From: a beta proteobacterium L13
GTDB taxonomy: Bacteria; Pseudomonadota; Gammaproteobacteria; Burkholderiales; Chromobacteriaceae
Assembly: GCA_000335715.1 (NCBI GenBank)
Contig: AMYZ01000016.1
Span: 1-64,000 of the forward strand
DNA length: 64,000 nt
Reading direction: 5' to 3'
The notes beneath the pieces are model-generated. The model had not been told where the DNA came from. It worked only from the letters and a program-made list of their open reading frames with translations, and made no database searches. The translations under genes and the position numbers were made by a program. This document shows positions 18,788-29,260 of the stretch, piece by piece; the stretch's first letter is position 1, and the number at the start of each line of letters is the position of its first letter.

Positions 18788-19435
18788 TCAGGCCTGTTGC
18801 TCGTTAGAATCGGATACAGCGTCGTCCTGGCGCTTGGTAGCGGCCATTTTCACGACACGTACGCGGTCTTTGCTCTGCACGCGTACTTGTACCCCCGGAT
18901 CAACATACTTGCTGTCTTTACGCTGACGGATGGTGATACCGATCGCAGCCACCATGGCTACCAGCAGGATCACGGCCGCGGCTTCAAAGGCCAGCAGGTA
19001 GGTGGTGTAAAGCTGACGACCCAGCACCTTCACGTTGCTGATCTCGCCTGCCGCTGCGGCGGCAGCCGCCGGTTTCACATCGGCAAGATGCGCTTCCGGG
19101 CTGGACAGGATCAGTACGATCTCGGCCATCATGATCAGCGCCACGGTGGCGGCCTGCGGGAAATGACGCCAGAAGCCTTCGCGCAGCTTCTCCACGTTGA
19201 TGTCCAGCATCATCACCACAAACAGGAACAGCACCATCACCGCGCCAACGTAGACCAGTACCAGGGCAATCGCCAGGAACTCGGCCTGCAGCAGCAGCCA
19301 GTGGCCGGACGCAGTAAAGAAAGCCAGCACCAGGTACAGAGCAGCATGTACCGGGTTTTTAGCCGTCACCACGCGGAAACCCGCGAAGATCAGGATCGCC
19401 GACAGAATATAAAAAACGACAGCCTGAAAGCTCAT
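18788..19435 (-). CDS. nuoJ: NADH-quinone oxidoreductase subunit J
   Basis: A 215-residue membrane subunit with five helices; [23 protein letters not shown] and [19 protein letters not shown] are the conserved segments, the latter around the flexible third helix. The C-terminal tail after about 180 is hydrophilic and charged. Spaced 9 bases from nuoI and 22 from nuoK. Confidence 0.95.
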   Translation of the reverse strand: MSFQAVVFYILSAILIFAGFRVVTAKNPVHAALYLVLAFFTASGHWLLLQAEFLAIALVLVYVGAVMVLFLFVVMMLDINVEKLREGFWRHFPQAATVALIMMAEIVLILSSPEAHLADVKPAAAAAAAGEISNVKVLGRQLYTTYLLAFEAAAVILLVAMVAAIGITIRQRKDSKYVDPGVQVRVQSKDRVRVVKMAATKRQDDAVSDSNEQQA

Positions 19436-19444
19436 GAGTCCCCC

Positions 19445-19933
19445 TTAGCGATACTTGGCATCGGCAGCCTTGTTGGCCGCGATTTCAGCTTCGTACTTGT
19501 CACCTACCGCCAGCAGCATCGGCTTGGTGTAGTACAGATCGCCACGCTTCTCGCCGTGATATTCGAAGATATGCGTTTCGACGATGGCATCTACCGGGCA
19601 GGCTTCTTCGCAGAAACCGCAGAAAATGCACTTGGTCAGGTCGATATCGTAGCGGCTGGTACGGCGGGTGCCGTCGTCGCGCTGTTCGGACTCGATGGTG
19701 ATGGCCATGGCCGGGCACACTGCTTCGCACAGCTTACAGGCGATGCAGCGCTCTTCACCGTTGGCGTAACGGCGCTGCGCATGCAGGCCGCGGAAGCGCG
19801 GTGAAATCGGCGTTTTCTCTTCCGGGAACTGAATGGTGATCTTGCGGGCAAAGAAGTGACGACCGGTCACCATCAAGCCCTGCACCAGTTCAACCAGCAG
19901 GAAGGTTTTGAAAAAATTGCGGATCATTTCCAT
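19445..19933 (-). CDS. nuoI: NADH-quinone oxidoreductase subunit I
   Basis: A 162-residue ferredoxin-like peripheral subunit holding clusters N6a and N6b. The two CxxCxxCxxxCP motifs are C63/C66/C69/C73 and C102/C105/C108/C112. GGAG lies 8 bases before the ATG at 19933. It links the hydrophilic arm to the membrane arm next to NuoH, encoded just upstream. Confidence 0.97.
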   Translation of the reverse strand: MEMIRNFFKTFLLVELVQGLMVTGRHFFARKITIQFPEEKTPISPRFRGLHAQRRYANGEERCIACKLCEAVCPAMAITIESEQRDDGTRRTSRYDIDLTKCIFCGFCEEACPVDAIVETHIFEYHGEKRGDLYYTKPMLLAVGDKYEAEIAANKAADAKYR

Positions 19934-19946
19934 GCTTTAAGCTCCA

Positions 19947-20993
19947 TCACTTCCAGAGCGACAGCGGACTCAGCATCCACAGGCCCAGAACCAGAATCGA
20001 CACCAGCGTTACCGGAATAAACACTTTCCAGCCCAGACGCATGATCTGGTCATAGCGATAACGCGGGAACGTAGCACGGAACCACAGGAAGCAGAACAGT
20101 ACCGCGGACATCTTCACCAGCAGCCAGACGATGCCGGATGCACCGATCGCGCCCCAGCTTGCCGGGAACGGCGACAGCCAGCCACCCAGGAACATGATGG
20201 AAGTCAGTGCTGCCACCAGGATCATGTTGGCGTATTCGGCCAGGAAGAAGATGGCGAAAGCCATACCGGAGTATTCCACGTGGAAACCGGCCACGATCTC
20301 GGACTCACCCTCGGCCACGTCAAACGGGGCACGGTTGGTTTCTGCCACACCGGATACCAGGTACACGATGAACAGCGGGAACAGCGGCAGCCAGTTCCAG
20401 GAGAAGATCGAGCCACCGGCAATGCCCTGGCCTTGCTGGTTCACGATATCCACCAGGTTCAGGCTGCTGGACACCATCAGTACACCTACCAGCGCAAAGC
20501 CCATGGCCAGTTCGTAGGACACGATCTGGGCCGAGGAGCGCAGCGCACCCAGGAAGGAGTACTTGGAGTTACCCGCCCAGCCGGCAACGATCACGCCATA
20601 CACACCCATGGACGTAATGGCCATGATGTACAGCAGCGAGGCGTTGATGTTGGCCAGCACCATGGTGTCGTTGAACGGGATCACCGCCCAGGCAGCCAGC
20701 GCCGGCATGATGGACAGCACCGGTGCCAGCAGGAAAAGGCCCTTGCTCGACTGGGTCGGCAGGATGATTTCCTTCATCAGCAGTTTCACACCGTCAGCCA
20801 GTGGCTGCAGCAGCCCTTTCGGGCCGACGCGGTTGGGGCCGATACGGATCTGCATGTAGCCGATCACCTTGCGCTCTGCGAGCGTCAGGTAGGCCACACC
20901 AATCATCAGCGGGGCAACAATGGCCAGGATTTTCAGCAGTGTCCACACTGCCATACCGGCCTCGCTACCCAGCAAACTTTGCAGAAGTTCCAT
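19947..20993 (-). CDS. nuoH: NADH-quinone oxidoreductase subunit H
   Basis: A 348-residue membrane subunit lining the quinone chamber, with eight helices. [22 protein letters not shown] and [21 protein letters not shown] are the highly conserved quinone-site loops. It starts 3 bases after nuoG ends. Confidence 0.97.
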   Translation of the reverse strand: MELLQSLLGSEAGMAVWTLLKILAIVAPLMIGVAYLTLAERKVIGYMQIRIGPNRVGPKGLLQPLADGVKLLMKEIILPTQSSKGLFLLAPVLSIMPALAAWAVIPFNDTMVLANINASLLYIMAITSMGVYGVIVAGWAGNSKYSFLGALRSSAQIVSYELAMGFALVGVLMVSSSLNLVDIVNQQGQGIAGGSIFSWNWLPLFPLFIVYLVSGVAETNRAPFDVAEGESEIVAGFHVEYSGMAFAIFFLAEYANMILVAALTSIMFLGGWLSPFPASWGAIGASGIVWLLVKMSAVLFCFLWFRATFPRYRYDQIMRLGWKVFIPVTLVSILVLGLWMLSPLSLWK

Positions 20994-20996
20994 GGA

Positions 20997-23357
20997 TTAA
21001 CCTCGCTTGATCTGAATCGGTTCGAACATGCCAGCCAGCGCCTGGGTAGCAGGATGGGCCGCAGCAACGCGTACCACCCCTTCAGCCAGCGCCTTGTCGG
21101 CACGTACTTGCAGGCTTACCGAGGCACTACCCTGCTCTACCACAACGGTGTCACCGTCGTTCAGGCCCAGACGGGCGGCATCGGCAGGGCTGACGCGCAC
21201 TACCGGGGTAGCGGCGGCTTCGGTTTGCTGCAGAGACGGTGCACGGCGGCAGATCGGGTCGGCGTGGTACAGCGGTACCTCACCCACACGTACCAGGCCG
21301 GCAGCAGCCGGTGCAGCCACGTTGGCCGCAGTGGTAGCCAGTGCATTATTCAGTTTGGCGGCGATATCACCCTTGGCCAGCAGCTCGGCGCGTACATCTT
21401 CGGCAGAGTTTTGCTCGAAGCCGTCCAGGCTCAGCATATTGCCCAGCACGCGCAGTACTTTCCACGCCGGACGCGCTTCGCCTTGCGGGCGCACCACACC
21501 GTTGAAGCTCTGCAGCTTGCCTTCCATGTTCACGAAAGAGCCGGCGGTTTCGGAGAACGGGGCCACCGGCAGCAGTACGTCGGCGTAGTCCAGCAGACCG
21601 GCACCTTTGTAAGCAGTCAACGCAATCACGGTGGCCGCCTGTTTCATGGCGGCAACGGCTTGCTGACCGTTATAGGTGTCGGCTTCTACTTCGGCGTTCA
21701 GCAGGAAGTAAGCCTTGCGCGGGGCGGCCAGCATGGCGGCAGCGGACAGGCCGGCAGCCACGGCAGCACCCATCGGGCCACGTGCCGGGTTGGCACCCGC
21801 TACGTCGGCACCTACGCTGTTGGCGGCTTCGGCAGTGATGCCGAAACGTGCGCCAGTGACGCGGGACAGTTCTTGCGCCAGCGACAGCAGCTCGGAGAAA
21901 GCCGGGTGGTGCTGCGCAACGTTGCCCAGGATGATGGCGGCGTTATCGGTAGCACACAGGCTGGCGGCAATGGCTTGTGCCTGCTCGCCAACGTTGGCCG
22001 CAGACAGATCCAGTGCGCTTTCCACACCCTTGATCGATACAGCTGCTTTCAGTACCTGAGCCAGACCGTTCACCAGCATGGACGGGGAGACGATCAGCTT
22101 GCCGTTCAGCGTGGTAAACAGCTCGTCATCGGCAACGTGAATCACGTTCAGCTGGGTACCCTTTTTCACCGACTGGCGAATACGGGAAGCCAGCAGCGGC
22201 TGTTCCTGGCGCTGCGAGGAGCCCACCACCAGCAGCGATTTGGCCGCGGCCAACTCGGTGATGGAGGAGCCCAGCCACAGAGCACCTTGCTGAGCGGCAG
22301 CTACACGGCTGTCGCTGCGGCGCAGGGCGCCGTCGATGTTGTTTACACCGAAGCTGCGAGCCAGTTTCTGGGCCAGATACAGTTCTTCGGTAGTGCTGTG
22401 CGGGCTGGTCAGGAAGCCGATAGCGTCTTTGCCATGGTCGGCAGATACGCCGTTCAGGCCTTTTACTACGTATTCCAGCGCAGTCTGCCAGTCGGTTTCG
22501 TGCCACTTGCCGTCGAACTTGATCATCGGCTTGTGCAGACGCTCGGCGCTGTTCAGGCCTTCGTAGGAGAAGCGGTCACGGTCGGCCAGCCAGCATTCGT
22601 TGATGGCTTCGTTTTCCAGTGGCAGAACGCGCATGACTTCGTTCTGTTTGACCTGCACGATCAGGTTGGCACCCAGGCCGTCGTGCGGGCTCACCGACTT
22701 GCGACGCGACAGCTCCCAGGCACGGGTGCTGTAGCGGAACGGTTTGGAAGTGAGCGCGCCCACCGGGCACAGGTCGATCACGTTACCGGAGATTTCCGAA
22801 TTCACGGTCTTGCCCAGGTAAGGCATGATTTCCGAGAATTCGCTACGGTTAGCCATACCGATTTCCTGGAAGCCACCGATTTCGTCGGTGAAGCGTACGC
22901 AGCGGGTGCAATGAATGCAGCGGCTCATTTCCTCGGCGGAAACCAGCGGGCCCATGTCTTTGCCTACCACAACACGCTTTTCTTCCTGGTAGCGGGAGCC
23001 AGAATTACCGTAGCCCACGGCCAGATCTTGCAGCTGGCACTCACCGCCCTGGTCGCAGATAGGGCAATCCAGCGGGTGGTTGATCAGCAGGAATTCCATG
23101 ACGCCTTGCTGGGCCTTTTTAGCCAGCGGGGACGCAGTATGCACTTTCATGCCATCTGTTACCGGCGTGGCGCAGGCAGGCAGCGGCTTCGGTGCTTTCT
23201 CGACTTCTACCAGGCACATGCGGCAGTTGGCCGCAATGGACAGCTTCTTGTGGTAGCAGAAGTGAGGGATGTAGGTACCGGCAGTATGGGCGGCATCAAT
23301 AATGGTGCTGCCCTGATTGACTGTCAGTTTTTTACCGTCGATTTCGATTTCAAGCAT
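20997..23357 (-). CDS. nuoG: NADH-quinone oxidoreductase subunit G
   Basis: A 786-residue iron-sulfur subunit. The N-terminal [2Fe-2S] domain has YIPHFCYHKKLSIAANCRMC, then HPLDCPICDQGGECQLQD with a His-Cys-ligated cluster and SRCIHCTRCVRF with [4Fe-4S] ligands, followed by a molybdopterin-oxidoreductase-like region that has lost its cofactor in this family. Three exact dispersed words lie in this gene (21321, 21993 and 23226), each encoding AAN. Its C-terminal half is rich in Ala. Confidence 0.95.
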   Translation of the reverse strand: MLEIEIDGKKLTVNQGSTIIDAAHTAGTYIPHFCYHKKLSIAANCRMCLVEVEKAPKPLPACATPVTDGMKVHTASPLAKKAQQGVMEFLLINHPLDCPICDQGGECQLQDLAVGYGNSGSRYQEEKRVVVGKDMGPLVSAEEMSRCIHCTRCVRFTDEIGGFQEIGMANRSEFSEIMPYLGKTVNSEISGNVIDLCPVGALTSKPFRYSTRAWELSRRKSVSPHDGLGANLIVQVKQNEVMRVLPLENEAINECWLADRDRFSYEGLNSAERLHKPMIKFDGKWHETDWQTALEYVVKGLNGVSADHGKDAIGFLTSPHSTTEELYLAQKLARSFGVNNIDGALRRSDSRVAAAQQGALWLGSSITELAAAKSLLVVGSSQRQEQPLLASRIRQSVKKGTQLNVIHVADDELFTTLNGKLIVSPSMLVNGLAQVLKAAVSIKGVESALDLSAANVGEQAQAIAASLCATDNAAIILGNVAQHHPAFSELLSLAQELSRVTGARFGITAEAANSVGADVAGANPARGPMGAAVAAGLSAAAMLAAPRKAYFLLNAEVEADTYNGQQAVAAMKQAATVIALTAYKGAGLLDYADVLLPVAPFSETAGSFVNMEGKLQSFNGVVRPQGEARPAWKVLRVLGNMLSLDGFEQNSAEDVRAELLAKGDIAAKLNNALATTAANVAAPAAAGLVRVGEVPLYHADPICRRAPSLQQTEAAATPVVRVSPADAARLGLNDGDTVVVEQGSASVSLQVRADKALAEGVVRVAAAHPATQALAGMFEPIQIKRG

Positions 23358-23360
23358 CGC

Positions 23361-24656
23361 TCAACACCATTTGTGATCCACCAAAGACTTCTTGTGCTCG
23401 ATGAGGTACTCGAACTCATTGCGGAAGTGTTTGGTGAAGCTACGAACCGGGAACACAGCGGCATCAGCCAGGGCGCAGATGGTGCGGCCTGCCATGTTGT
23501 TGCCTACCGAGTCCAGCAACTCAAGATCGCCTGGGCGGCCTTCGCCGTTGGCAATGCGATGGATGACCTTGTACAGCCAGCCGGTGCCTTCACGGCACGG
23601 GGTGCACTGGCCGCAAGATTCTTCGTGGTAGAAGTAAGCCAGACGCTCCAGCGCTTTTACCATGCAGACATCTTCGTTCATCACGATCACGGCACCCGAA
23701 CCCAGCATGGAGCCGGCTTTGGAGATGCTGTCGTAATCCATGGTCAGGCCCATCATCACGTCGCCTGGCAGTACCGGGGCAGACGAACCACCCGGGATCA
23801 CCGCTTTCAGCTTCTTGCCGTCTTTCATGCCGCCAGCCATTTCCAGCAGGGTGGCAAACGGGGTGCCCAGCGGAATCTCGTAGTTACCCGGACGGTTTAC
23901 GTGGCCGGAGATCGAGAACAGCTTGGTACCACCGTTATTCGGCTTGCCGGCTTCCAGGAATTTCTGGCCGCCGTCGCGAATGATGAACGGCACCGACGCA
24001 AACGATTCGGTGTTGTTGATGGTGGTTGGCTTGCCGTACAGACCGAAACTGGCCGGGAATGGCGGCTTGAAGCGCGGCTGGCCTTTTTTGCCTTCCAGCG
24101 ATTCCAGCAGCGCGGTTTCCTCGCCACAAATGTAGGCGCCGTAACCGTGGTGGGCGAACAGGTCGAAGCTGAAGTCGGTACCCAGGATTTTTTCACCCAG
24201 GAAACCAGCCTTGCGTGCCTCATCCAGCGCCTCTTCGAACAGCTCGTAAGCTTCGAAGATTTCACCGTGAATGTAGTTGTAACCGGCTTTGCAACCCATG
24301 GCGTAGCCGGCAATGATCATGCCTTCGATCAGCGCGTGCGGGTTGTACAGCAGGATGTCGCGGTCCTTGAATGTGCCCGGTTCGCCCTCATCTGTATTGC
24401 AGACGACGTACTTGTCACCCGGGAAGGAACGCGGCATGAAGCTCCACTTCAGGCCGGTAGGGAAACCAGCGCCGCCGCGACCGCGAAGGCCGGAGTTTTT
24501 CACCTCGGCAATCACGTCTTCCTGCGGCATATTGGCTTCCAGGATCTTTTTCAGCGCCTGGTAGCCGCCACGAGCCATATAGGCATCGATGCGCCAGCAA
24601 TCCGGGGCGTGGGTATCCACCCCCTCGAAAATCACACCATTGACGAAGACTGCCAT
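23361..24656 (-). CDS. nuoF: NADH-quinone oxidoreductase subunit F
   Basis: A 431-residue flavoprotein that oxidises NADH. The FMN/NADH-binding glycine-rich [13 protein letters not shown] is at about 59-71, [11 protein letters not shown] follows, and [15 protein letters not shown] gives the cysteine ligands of cluster N3. Its ATG overlaps the nuoE stop by one base, indicating translational coupling. Confidence 0.97.
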   Translation of the reverse strand: MAVFVNGVIFEGVDTHAPDCWRIDAYMARGGYQALKKILEANMPQEDVIAEVKNSGLRGRGGAGFPTGLKWSFMPRSFPGDKYVVCNTDEGEPGTFKDRDILLYNPHALIEGMIIAGYAMGCKAGYNYIHGEIFEAYELFEEALDEARKAGFLGEKILGTDFSFDLFAHHGYGAYICGEETALLESLEGKKGQPRFKPPFPASFGLYGKPTTINNTESFASVPFIIRDGGQKFLEAGKPNNGGTKLFSISGHVNRPGNYEIPLGTPFATLLEMAGGMKDGKKLKAVIPGGSSAPVLPGDVMMGLTMDYDSISKAGSMLGSGAVIVMNEDVCMVKALERLAYFYHEESCGQCTPCREGTGWLYKVIHRIANGEGRPGDLELLDSVGNNMAGRTICALADAAVFPVRSFTKHFRNEFEYLIEHKKSLVDHKWC

Positions 24657-25156
24657 TATTCCAACTCCGCCAGTTTTTTATCGATGGCTTCAGGGGTCAT
24701 GAAGCTGCACATCTTGTGGTTGTTCAGCAGCAGCACTGGTGCATCACCACAAGCACCCATGCACTCCCCTTCCAGCAAGGTGTACTTGCCGTCGGCACTG
24801 GTTTCGCCCAGGGCGATACCCAGCTTGCCGGAGATGTACTGGGCAGCATTCACGCCGCCTTGCAGCGCGCATGGCAGGTTGGTACAGACCGTGATCTTGT
24901 ACTTGCCTACCGGCTTCATGTCGTACATGTTGTAGAACGTGGCCACTTCGTAGGCCGCTACCGGCGGAATGCCGATGTAGTTGGCCACGAACTCGATCAC
25001 GTCGGCGTTCAGGCAACGCTCTTCTGGCGTTGCCCCCGTTTCGCGGCGTTCGGTCAGCGCAATGCGCAGCGCCGACATGGCCGCGGAACGGAATTGATCG
25101 GCTGGGTACTTGGCCAGTTCGCGATCAATCTTGGCTAGCGATTCTGCGGATAACAT
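24656..25156 (-). CDS. nuoE: NADH-quinone oxidoreductase subunit E
   Basis: A 166-residue thioredoxin-like [2Fe-2S] subunit that binds cluster N1a. The ligands are seen in [10 protein letters not shown] and in [17 protein letters not shown]. It overlaps nuoD and nuoF by one base each. Confidence 0.96.
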   Translation of the reverse strand: MLSAESLAKIDRELAKYPADQFRSAAMSALRIALTERRETGATPEERCLNADVIEFVANYIGIPPVAAYEVATFYNMYDMKPVGKYKITVCTNLPCALQGGVNAAQYISGKLGIALGETSADGKYTLLEGECMGACGDAPVLLLNNHKMCSFMTPEAIDKKLAELE

Positions 25157-26409
25157 CAGCGGTCAATCTCCCCAAACACGATATCCTGAGTACCAATGAT
25201 AGCCACCACGTCGGCAATCATATGGCCACGCGACATTTCATCCAGGCTGGCCAGGTGGGCATAGCCAGGGGCACGAATCTTCAGGCGGTATGGCTTGTTG
25301 GCGCCATCGGACACCAGGTAGATACCGAACTCGCCTTTTGGATGTTCTACCGCAGCGTAAGCTTCGCCTTCCGGTACGTGCATGCCTTCGGTGAACAGCT
25401 TGAAGTGATGGATCAGTTCTTCCATGTTCGACTTCATGCCTTCACGGCTAGGCGGTGCCACCTTGTGGTTATCGGTAATCACCGGGCCCGGGTTGGCTTT
25501 CAGCCATTGCACGCACTGCGCGATGATGCGGTTGGACTGACGCATTTCTTCTACGCGTACCAGGTAACGGTCGTAGCAGTCGCCTGTTACACCTACCGGC
25601 ACGTCAAAGTCCATGCGGTCGTATACGTCGTACGGCTGGGTCTTGCGCAGATCCCACGCAATACCGGAGCCACGCAACATCGGGCCAGTCATACCCAGGT
25701 TTTTGGCGCGTTCCGGGGTAACGATACCGATGTTTACGGTACGCTGTTTCCAGATACGGTTATCTGTCAGCAGGGTTTCGTAATCATCGATACAAGCCGG
25801 GAAGCGCTGGGTGAAATCTTCAATGAAATCGAGCATGGTGCCGGCACGGGTGGCATTCAGGCGCGCGATTTCTTTGGCATTGCGGATTTTGGAAGCCTTG
25901 TACTGCGGCATGCTGTCCGGCAGGTCGCGATAGACACCACCCGGGCGGAAGTAGGCTGCGTGCAGACGGGCACCGGATACGGCTTCGTAGCAGTCCATCA
26001 GGTCCTCACGCTCGCGGAAAGCGTACAGGAACATGGTCATGGCACCGATATCGATGGAGTGCGCACCGATCCACAGCAAGTGGTTCAGTACACGGGTGAT
26101 CTCGGCAAACATGACACGAATGTACTGCGCACGCTCCGGCACCTCGATACCCATCAGTTTTTCGATGGCCAGGCAGTAAGCGTGCTCGTTACACATCATG
26201 GACACGTAGTCCAGACGGTCCATGTAAGGCAGGGACTGGATGAAGGTCTTGCTTTCGGCCAGCTTCTCGGTGCCGCGATGCAGCAGGCCGATATGCGGGT
26301 CGGCACGCTGTACCACTTCACCATCCAGCTCCAGAACCAGGCGCAATACACCGTGCGCGGCCGGGTGCTGCGGGCCAAAGTTCAGCGTGTAGTTACGGAT
26401 TTCAGCCAC
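25156..26409 (-). CDS. nuoD: NADH-quinone oxidoreductase subunit D
   Basis: A 417-residue 49-kDa-type subunit related to the large subunit of NiFe hydrogenases, forming the quinone site with Nuo[17 protein letters not shown] carries the conserved quinone-site histidine, and [10 protein letters not shown] and the C-terminal DIVFGEIDR are typical. NuoC and NuoD are separate, as in most betaproteobacteria; in E. coli they are fused. Overlaps nuoC by 8 bases. Confidence 0.97.
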   Translation of the reverse strand: MAEIRNYTLNFGPQHPAAHGVLRLVLELDGEVVQRADPHIGLLHRGTEKLAESKTFIQSLPYMDRLDYVSMMCNEHAYCLAIEKLMGIEVPERAQYIRVMFAEITRVLNHLLWIGAHSIDIGAMTMFLYAFREREDLMDCYEAVSGARLHAAYFRPGGVYRDLPDSMPQYKASKIRNAKEIARLNATRAGTMLDFIEDFTQRFPACIDDYETLLTDNRIWKQRTVNIGIVTPERAKNLGMTGPMLRGSGIAWDLRKTQPYDVYDRMDFDVPVGVTGDCYDRYLVRVEEMRQSNRIIAQCVQWLKANPGPVITDNHKVAPPSREGMKSNMEELIHHFKLFTEGMHVPEGEAYAAVEHPKGEFGIYLVSDGANKPYRLKIRAPGYAHLASLDEMSRGHMIADVVAIIGTQDIVFGEIDR

Positions 26410-26995
26410 CGTAGTTCTCCTCGCGGACGATACGCGGCGTGATTTCGCGCGGCTCGATGGTTACAGGCTGGTAGATGACTCGCTGCTGAGCTGCGTCATA
26501 ACGCATTTCCACATGACCGGACACCGGGAAGTCCTTGCGGAACGGGTGGCCAACAAAACCGTAGTCGGTCAGTAAGCGGCGCAAGTCCGGGTGGCCTTCG
26601 AATACGATGCCGAACAGGTCGAATGCTTCGCGCTCGAACCAGTTGGCCGCAGACCAGATGTCATTCACGCTAGGCACAACAGGGAAGCTGTCGTCCTCGG
26701 CAAAAATGCGCACGCGGATGCGGGTGTTATGCGTCAGGGAAAGCAGGTGGTAGACAACGGCAAAGCGCGGGCCATCTTGTGGCTCGTCTTTATAGGTGCT
26801 GTAGTCCATACCGCAGATGTCGATGCACTGCTCGAACGACAGCGCAGCGTTGTCACGCAGCGAAGTCATCACAGAGAGCGTATCAGCGGATTTACAGACA
26901 ATCGTCAGCTCGTCCAGCGCGATTTTGGCGCTAACCAGCTTGTCGCCGAGCACCTGTTCAACCGCCGACTTGAGCTCTTCCATTTTCAATGACAT
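26402..26995 (-). CDS. nuoC: NADH-quinone oxidoreductase subunit C
   Basis: A 197-residue 30-kDa-type subunit. [24 protein letters not shown] is the family signature around residues 115-138, and [10 protein letters not shown] follows. The dispersed word at 26641-26651 encodes AAN within SAANWFERE. Confidence 0.96.
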   Translation of the reverse strand: MSLKMEELKSAVEQVLGDKLVSAKIALDELTIVCKSADTLSVMTSLRDNAALSFEQCIDICGMDYSTYKDEPQDGPRFAVVYHLLSLTHNTRIRVRIFAEDDSFPVVPSVNDIWSAANWFEREAFDLFGIVFEGHPDLRRLLTDYGFVGHPFRKDFPVSGHVEMRYDAAQQRVIYQPVTIEPREITPRIVREENYGG

Positions 26996-27004
26996 GGTTT
27001 TACC

Positions 27005-27481
27005 TCAGCGGGCGATGGTGTTGGTACGCTTGATCTTGTTCTGCAGCTGAATGATGCCGTACAGCAGGGCTTCTGCAGTAGGAGGACAGCCTGGAACATA
27101 GACATCTACCGGCACGATGCGGTCGCAGCCGCGCACGACAGAATAAGAATAGTGGTAGTAGCCACCACCGTTGGCACAGGAACCCATGGAGATTACCCAG
27201 CGCGGCTCGGCCATCTGGTCGTAAACCTTGCGCAGGGCGGGTGCCATCTTGTTGCACAGGGTGCCGGCCACAATCATCAGGTCAGACTGACGCGGGCTTG
27301 GGCGGAATACGATACCGAAGCGGTCCAGGTCGTAGCGGGCTGCACCAGCGTGCATCATCTCTACGGCACAACAGGCCAGACCGAACGTCATGGGCCACAG
27401 CGAGCCGGTACGCGTCCAGTTGATCAGCTTGTCAGCAGTGGTAGTGACAAAACCCTTTTCGAGAATGCCTTCTACTCCCAT
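27005..27481 (-). CDS. nuoB: NADH-quinone oxidoreductase subunit B
   Basis: A 158-residue subunit holding the terminal cluster N2. Ligands are the tandem C37-C38 (LACCAVEMM), [10 protein letters not shown] and [14 protein letters not shown]. The start at 27481 gives the family's standard length; earlier in-frame codons would add residues inside nuoA. Overlaps nuoA by 10 bases. Confidence 0.97.
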   Translation of the reverse strand: MGVEGILEKGFVTTTADKLINWTRTGSLWPMTFGLACCAVEMMHAGAARYDLDRFGIVFRPSPRQSDLMIVAGTLCNKMAPALRKVYDQMAEPRWVISMGSCANGGGYYHYSYSVVRGCDRIVPVDVYVPGCPPTAEALLYGIIQLQNKIKRTNTIAR

Positions 27482-27828
27482 TCCAGCGCTCCTTTTTTCC
27501 ACATGTAAATAAAGCCAAGTGTCAGAACGGTCAGGAATTCCAGCATGACGCCAAAGCCGTACACGCCCAATTCCTTAAATACGACCGCCCAAGGAACCAG
27601 AAATGCGACCTCGAGATCGAAAAGGATAAAAAGAATGGCTATCAGGTAATACCTGACATCAAACTTCATTCGTGCGTCTTCGAAGGCTTCAAAACCGCAC
27701 TCGTAAGGAGACAGTTTCTCAGGATCAGGTCTGTTAGGAGCGAGCAACCAGCCCAGAACCAGCGGACCTACCCCGACCAAGAGGCCGACGACGACAAACA
27801 ACAGAATGGGAAAGTAATTTTGCAGCAT
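27472..27828 (-). CDS. nuoA: NADH-quinone oxidoreductase subunit A
   Basis: A 118-residue, three-helix membrane subunit and first gene of the complex I operon. [25 protein letters not shown] is the conserved loop near the quinone cavity, and FLVPWAVVF follows. The ATG at 27828 has GGGAA upstream. The promoter should lie in the 90 bases before it or upstream of the tRNA-Leu and secG, since all are on the same strand. Confidence 0.97.
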   Translation of the reverse strand: MLQNYFPILLFVVVGLLVGVGPLVLGWLLAPNRPDPEKLSPYECGFEAFEDARMKFDVRYYLIAILFILFDLEVAFLVPWAVVFKELGVYGFGVMLEFLTVLTLGFIYMWKKGALEWE

Positions 27829-27877
27829 TTCCCGCACACCCCTAAAAGAAAGGAGGACAGACCTCCTTGACTCCAAA

Positions 27878-27915
27878 CAAAACAGGCCACCGGAATCCCG
27901 GCGGCCTGTTTTTTG
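27878..27915 (-). terminator. Terminator between tRNA-Leu and nuoA
   Basis: Stem ACAGGCCACCGG / CCGGCGGCCTGT with one mismatch, flanked by T and A runs on both sides. It separates the tRNA-Leu transcript from nuoA, so nuo probably has its own promoter downstream of it, within 27829-27877. Confidence 0.7.
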
Positions 27916-27919
27916 AATG

Positions 27920-28005
27920 TGGTGCCGACAGTGAGACTCGAACTCACACAGCCTACGGCCACTACCCCCTCAAGATAGCGTGTCTACCAATTTCACCATG
28001 TCGGC
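27920..28005 (-). tRNA. tRNA-Leu (GAG)
   Basis: An 86-nt class II tRNA with long variable arm and encoded CCA. The acceptor starts GCCGACA, the anticodon arm is CTATC-TTGAGGG-GGTAG with anticodon GAG, and the T arm has GAGTTCGAGTCTC. Position between secG and nuoA is a conserved arrangement in betaproteobacteria. Confidence 0.95.
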
Positions 28006-28018
28006 ACAATTTTAACTT

Positions 28019-28360
28019 TTATTCCGGAATCACGCCGGAGGCATTACCCTTAGCTGCACCGCCCGGGATTTGCGATGTCGCTTTTTCGACTGCCGTGTCC
28101 ATTACGCCAAGCTTGCTATCATTTGCGACATGCAAGTAACTAATTAACATCAACATCGAAAAGAACACAGCAGCCGACACTGCGGTTGCCCTGCTCAGGA
28201 AATTAGCGGAACCGCTTGCACCGAAAAGACTTCCCGAAGAGCCGCCACCAAAAGCAGCACCCATATCAGCCCCCTTGCCATGCTGCATCAAGACAAGGAC
28301 AATAATTGCCAGCGCAGAAACCAACAGCGCGACAAGTGCAAACGTATTCAAGAGTTCCAT
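28019..28360 (-). CDS. secG: Preprotein translocase subunit SecG
   Basis: A 113-residue accessory subunit of SecYEG with two membrane helices (about 4-22 and 55-76) and the conserved VLMQHGKGADMGAAFGGG loop between them. The C-terminal tail is short and polar. It starts one base after tpiA ends, as in many proteobacteria. Confidence 0.95.
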   Translation of the reverse strand: MELLNTFALVALLVSALAIIVLVLMQHGKGADMGAAFGGGSSGSLFGASGSANFLSRATAVSAAVFFSMLMLISYLHVANDSKLGVMDTAVEKATSQIPGGAAKGNASGVIPE

Positions 28361-28361
28361 A

Positions 28362-29108
28362 CTATATCAACTTTTTAGCAGCCTGGCAAATCTTGCCAAA
28401 TCCGTTAACCTCGAGGGACGCACCACCAACCAAGGCGCCACCGACACTTGCCAGCGACAGGATTGCGTCGGCATTGTCTGCCTTTACGCTTCCGCCGTAG
28501 AGGACGCGAATACTATCAGACGCACCATAGCATTGCAACACGACATCCAGGATCTGCTTATGCACTTCGTCTATTTGCTCGATAGTAGCGACTTTGCCTG
28601 TGCCGATCGCCCAGACTGGCTCGTAGGCTACGACGTAGTGCTGTCCTTTTATAGCAGCTAGTGCTTCGAGTTGCTGGCCAATGACTACTGCAACCTGGCC
28701 AGCTTCACGCTGCGCCAGCGTCTCGCCCACACATAATACCGGCACCATGCCAGCCGCCACGACCGCCTGCAGCTTGGCAGACAGTGCCGCATTATCTTCG
28801 GCAAAGTACTGGCGACGCTCGGAATGTCCTACCAACACATAGCGACAGCCGATATCGGCCAACATGGCGGCACTGGTCTCGCCGGTAAAAGCGCCATCCG
28901 CGGCAAAACGGCTGGCATCTTGCGCCGCTACAGCCATCTGACTGCCCTGCAGCATAGTGGCCAGTTGTGAAAGATAGATGTCAGGCGCAGCAATGCCCAC
29001 ACCGGCACGATTGATGTCGGCATCCGCCAGCATGCCGGCTACCAAGGCCTGGTTGGCCGTAGTACGCCCGTTCATCTTCCAGTTGCCAATTACCAGCTTG
29101 CTATTCAT
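28362..29108 (-). CDS. tpiA: Triosephosphate isomerase
   Basis: A 248-residue TIM-barrel enzyme interconverting dihydroxyacetone phosphate and glyceraldehyde 3-phosphate. Catalytic residues are K11 (GNWKMNG), H95 (VGHSERR) and E163 ([11 protein letters not shown]), with the phosphate-binding [10 protein letters not shown] loop near the C-terminus. It heads the minus-strand group with secG, tRNA-Leu and nuo, and is divergent from pstS. Confidence 0.97.
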   Translation of the reverse strand: MNSKLVIGNWKMNGRTTANQALVAGMLADADINRAGVGIAAPDIYLSQLATMLQGSQMAVAAQDASRFAADGAFTGETSAAMLADIGCRYVLVGHSERRQYFAEDNAALSAKLQAVVAAGMVPVLCVGETLAQREAGQVAVVIGQQLEALAAIKGQHYVVAYEPVWAIGTGKVATIEQIDEVHKQILDVVLQCYGASDSIRVLYGGSVKADNADAILSLASVGGALVGGASLEVNGFGKICQAAKKLI

Positions 29109-29186
29109 TGCGCCCTGCCTCTAGGTGAACCGTTAAGAATGGGCGGATTATACCCGCGCCAACCCCACCGGCTGCAATGTGACGAA

Positions 29187-29204
29187 CTGTAATATTTCTG
29201 AAAT
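29187..29204 (+). promoter_or_regulatory. Candidate Pho box upstream of pstS
   Basis: CTGTAATATTTCTGAAAT matches the PhoB consensus (two CTGTCAT-type direct repeats 11 bases apart) at about 14 of 18 positions. A TACGAT -10-like box starts at 29215, about ten bases downstream, the distance usual for PhoB-activated promoters. A further CTGCAAT lies upstream at 29172. This fits phosphate-starvation control of pstSCAB. Confidence 0.65.
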
Positions 29205-29260
29205 CACCAAGCATTACGATGCACTCCATCGAAACACGCCGTTAAACTTTGGAGCACGCA

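Noticed and set aside
20280-24935. A 1551-codon open frame on the plus strand opposite nuoH-nuoE
   Set aside because: It is antisense to five clearly coding nuo genes; its composition (His, Gln, Val and Gly in shadow patterns) mirrors their codon bias, and no ribosome site or domain is seen.
27850-27869. AAAGGAGG...CCTCCTTT hairpin in the nuoA leader
   Set aside because: A 7-bp stem could sequester a ribosome-site-like sequence, but it is not adjacent to the start codon and no alternative structure supports a switch.
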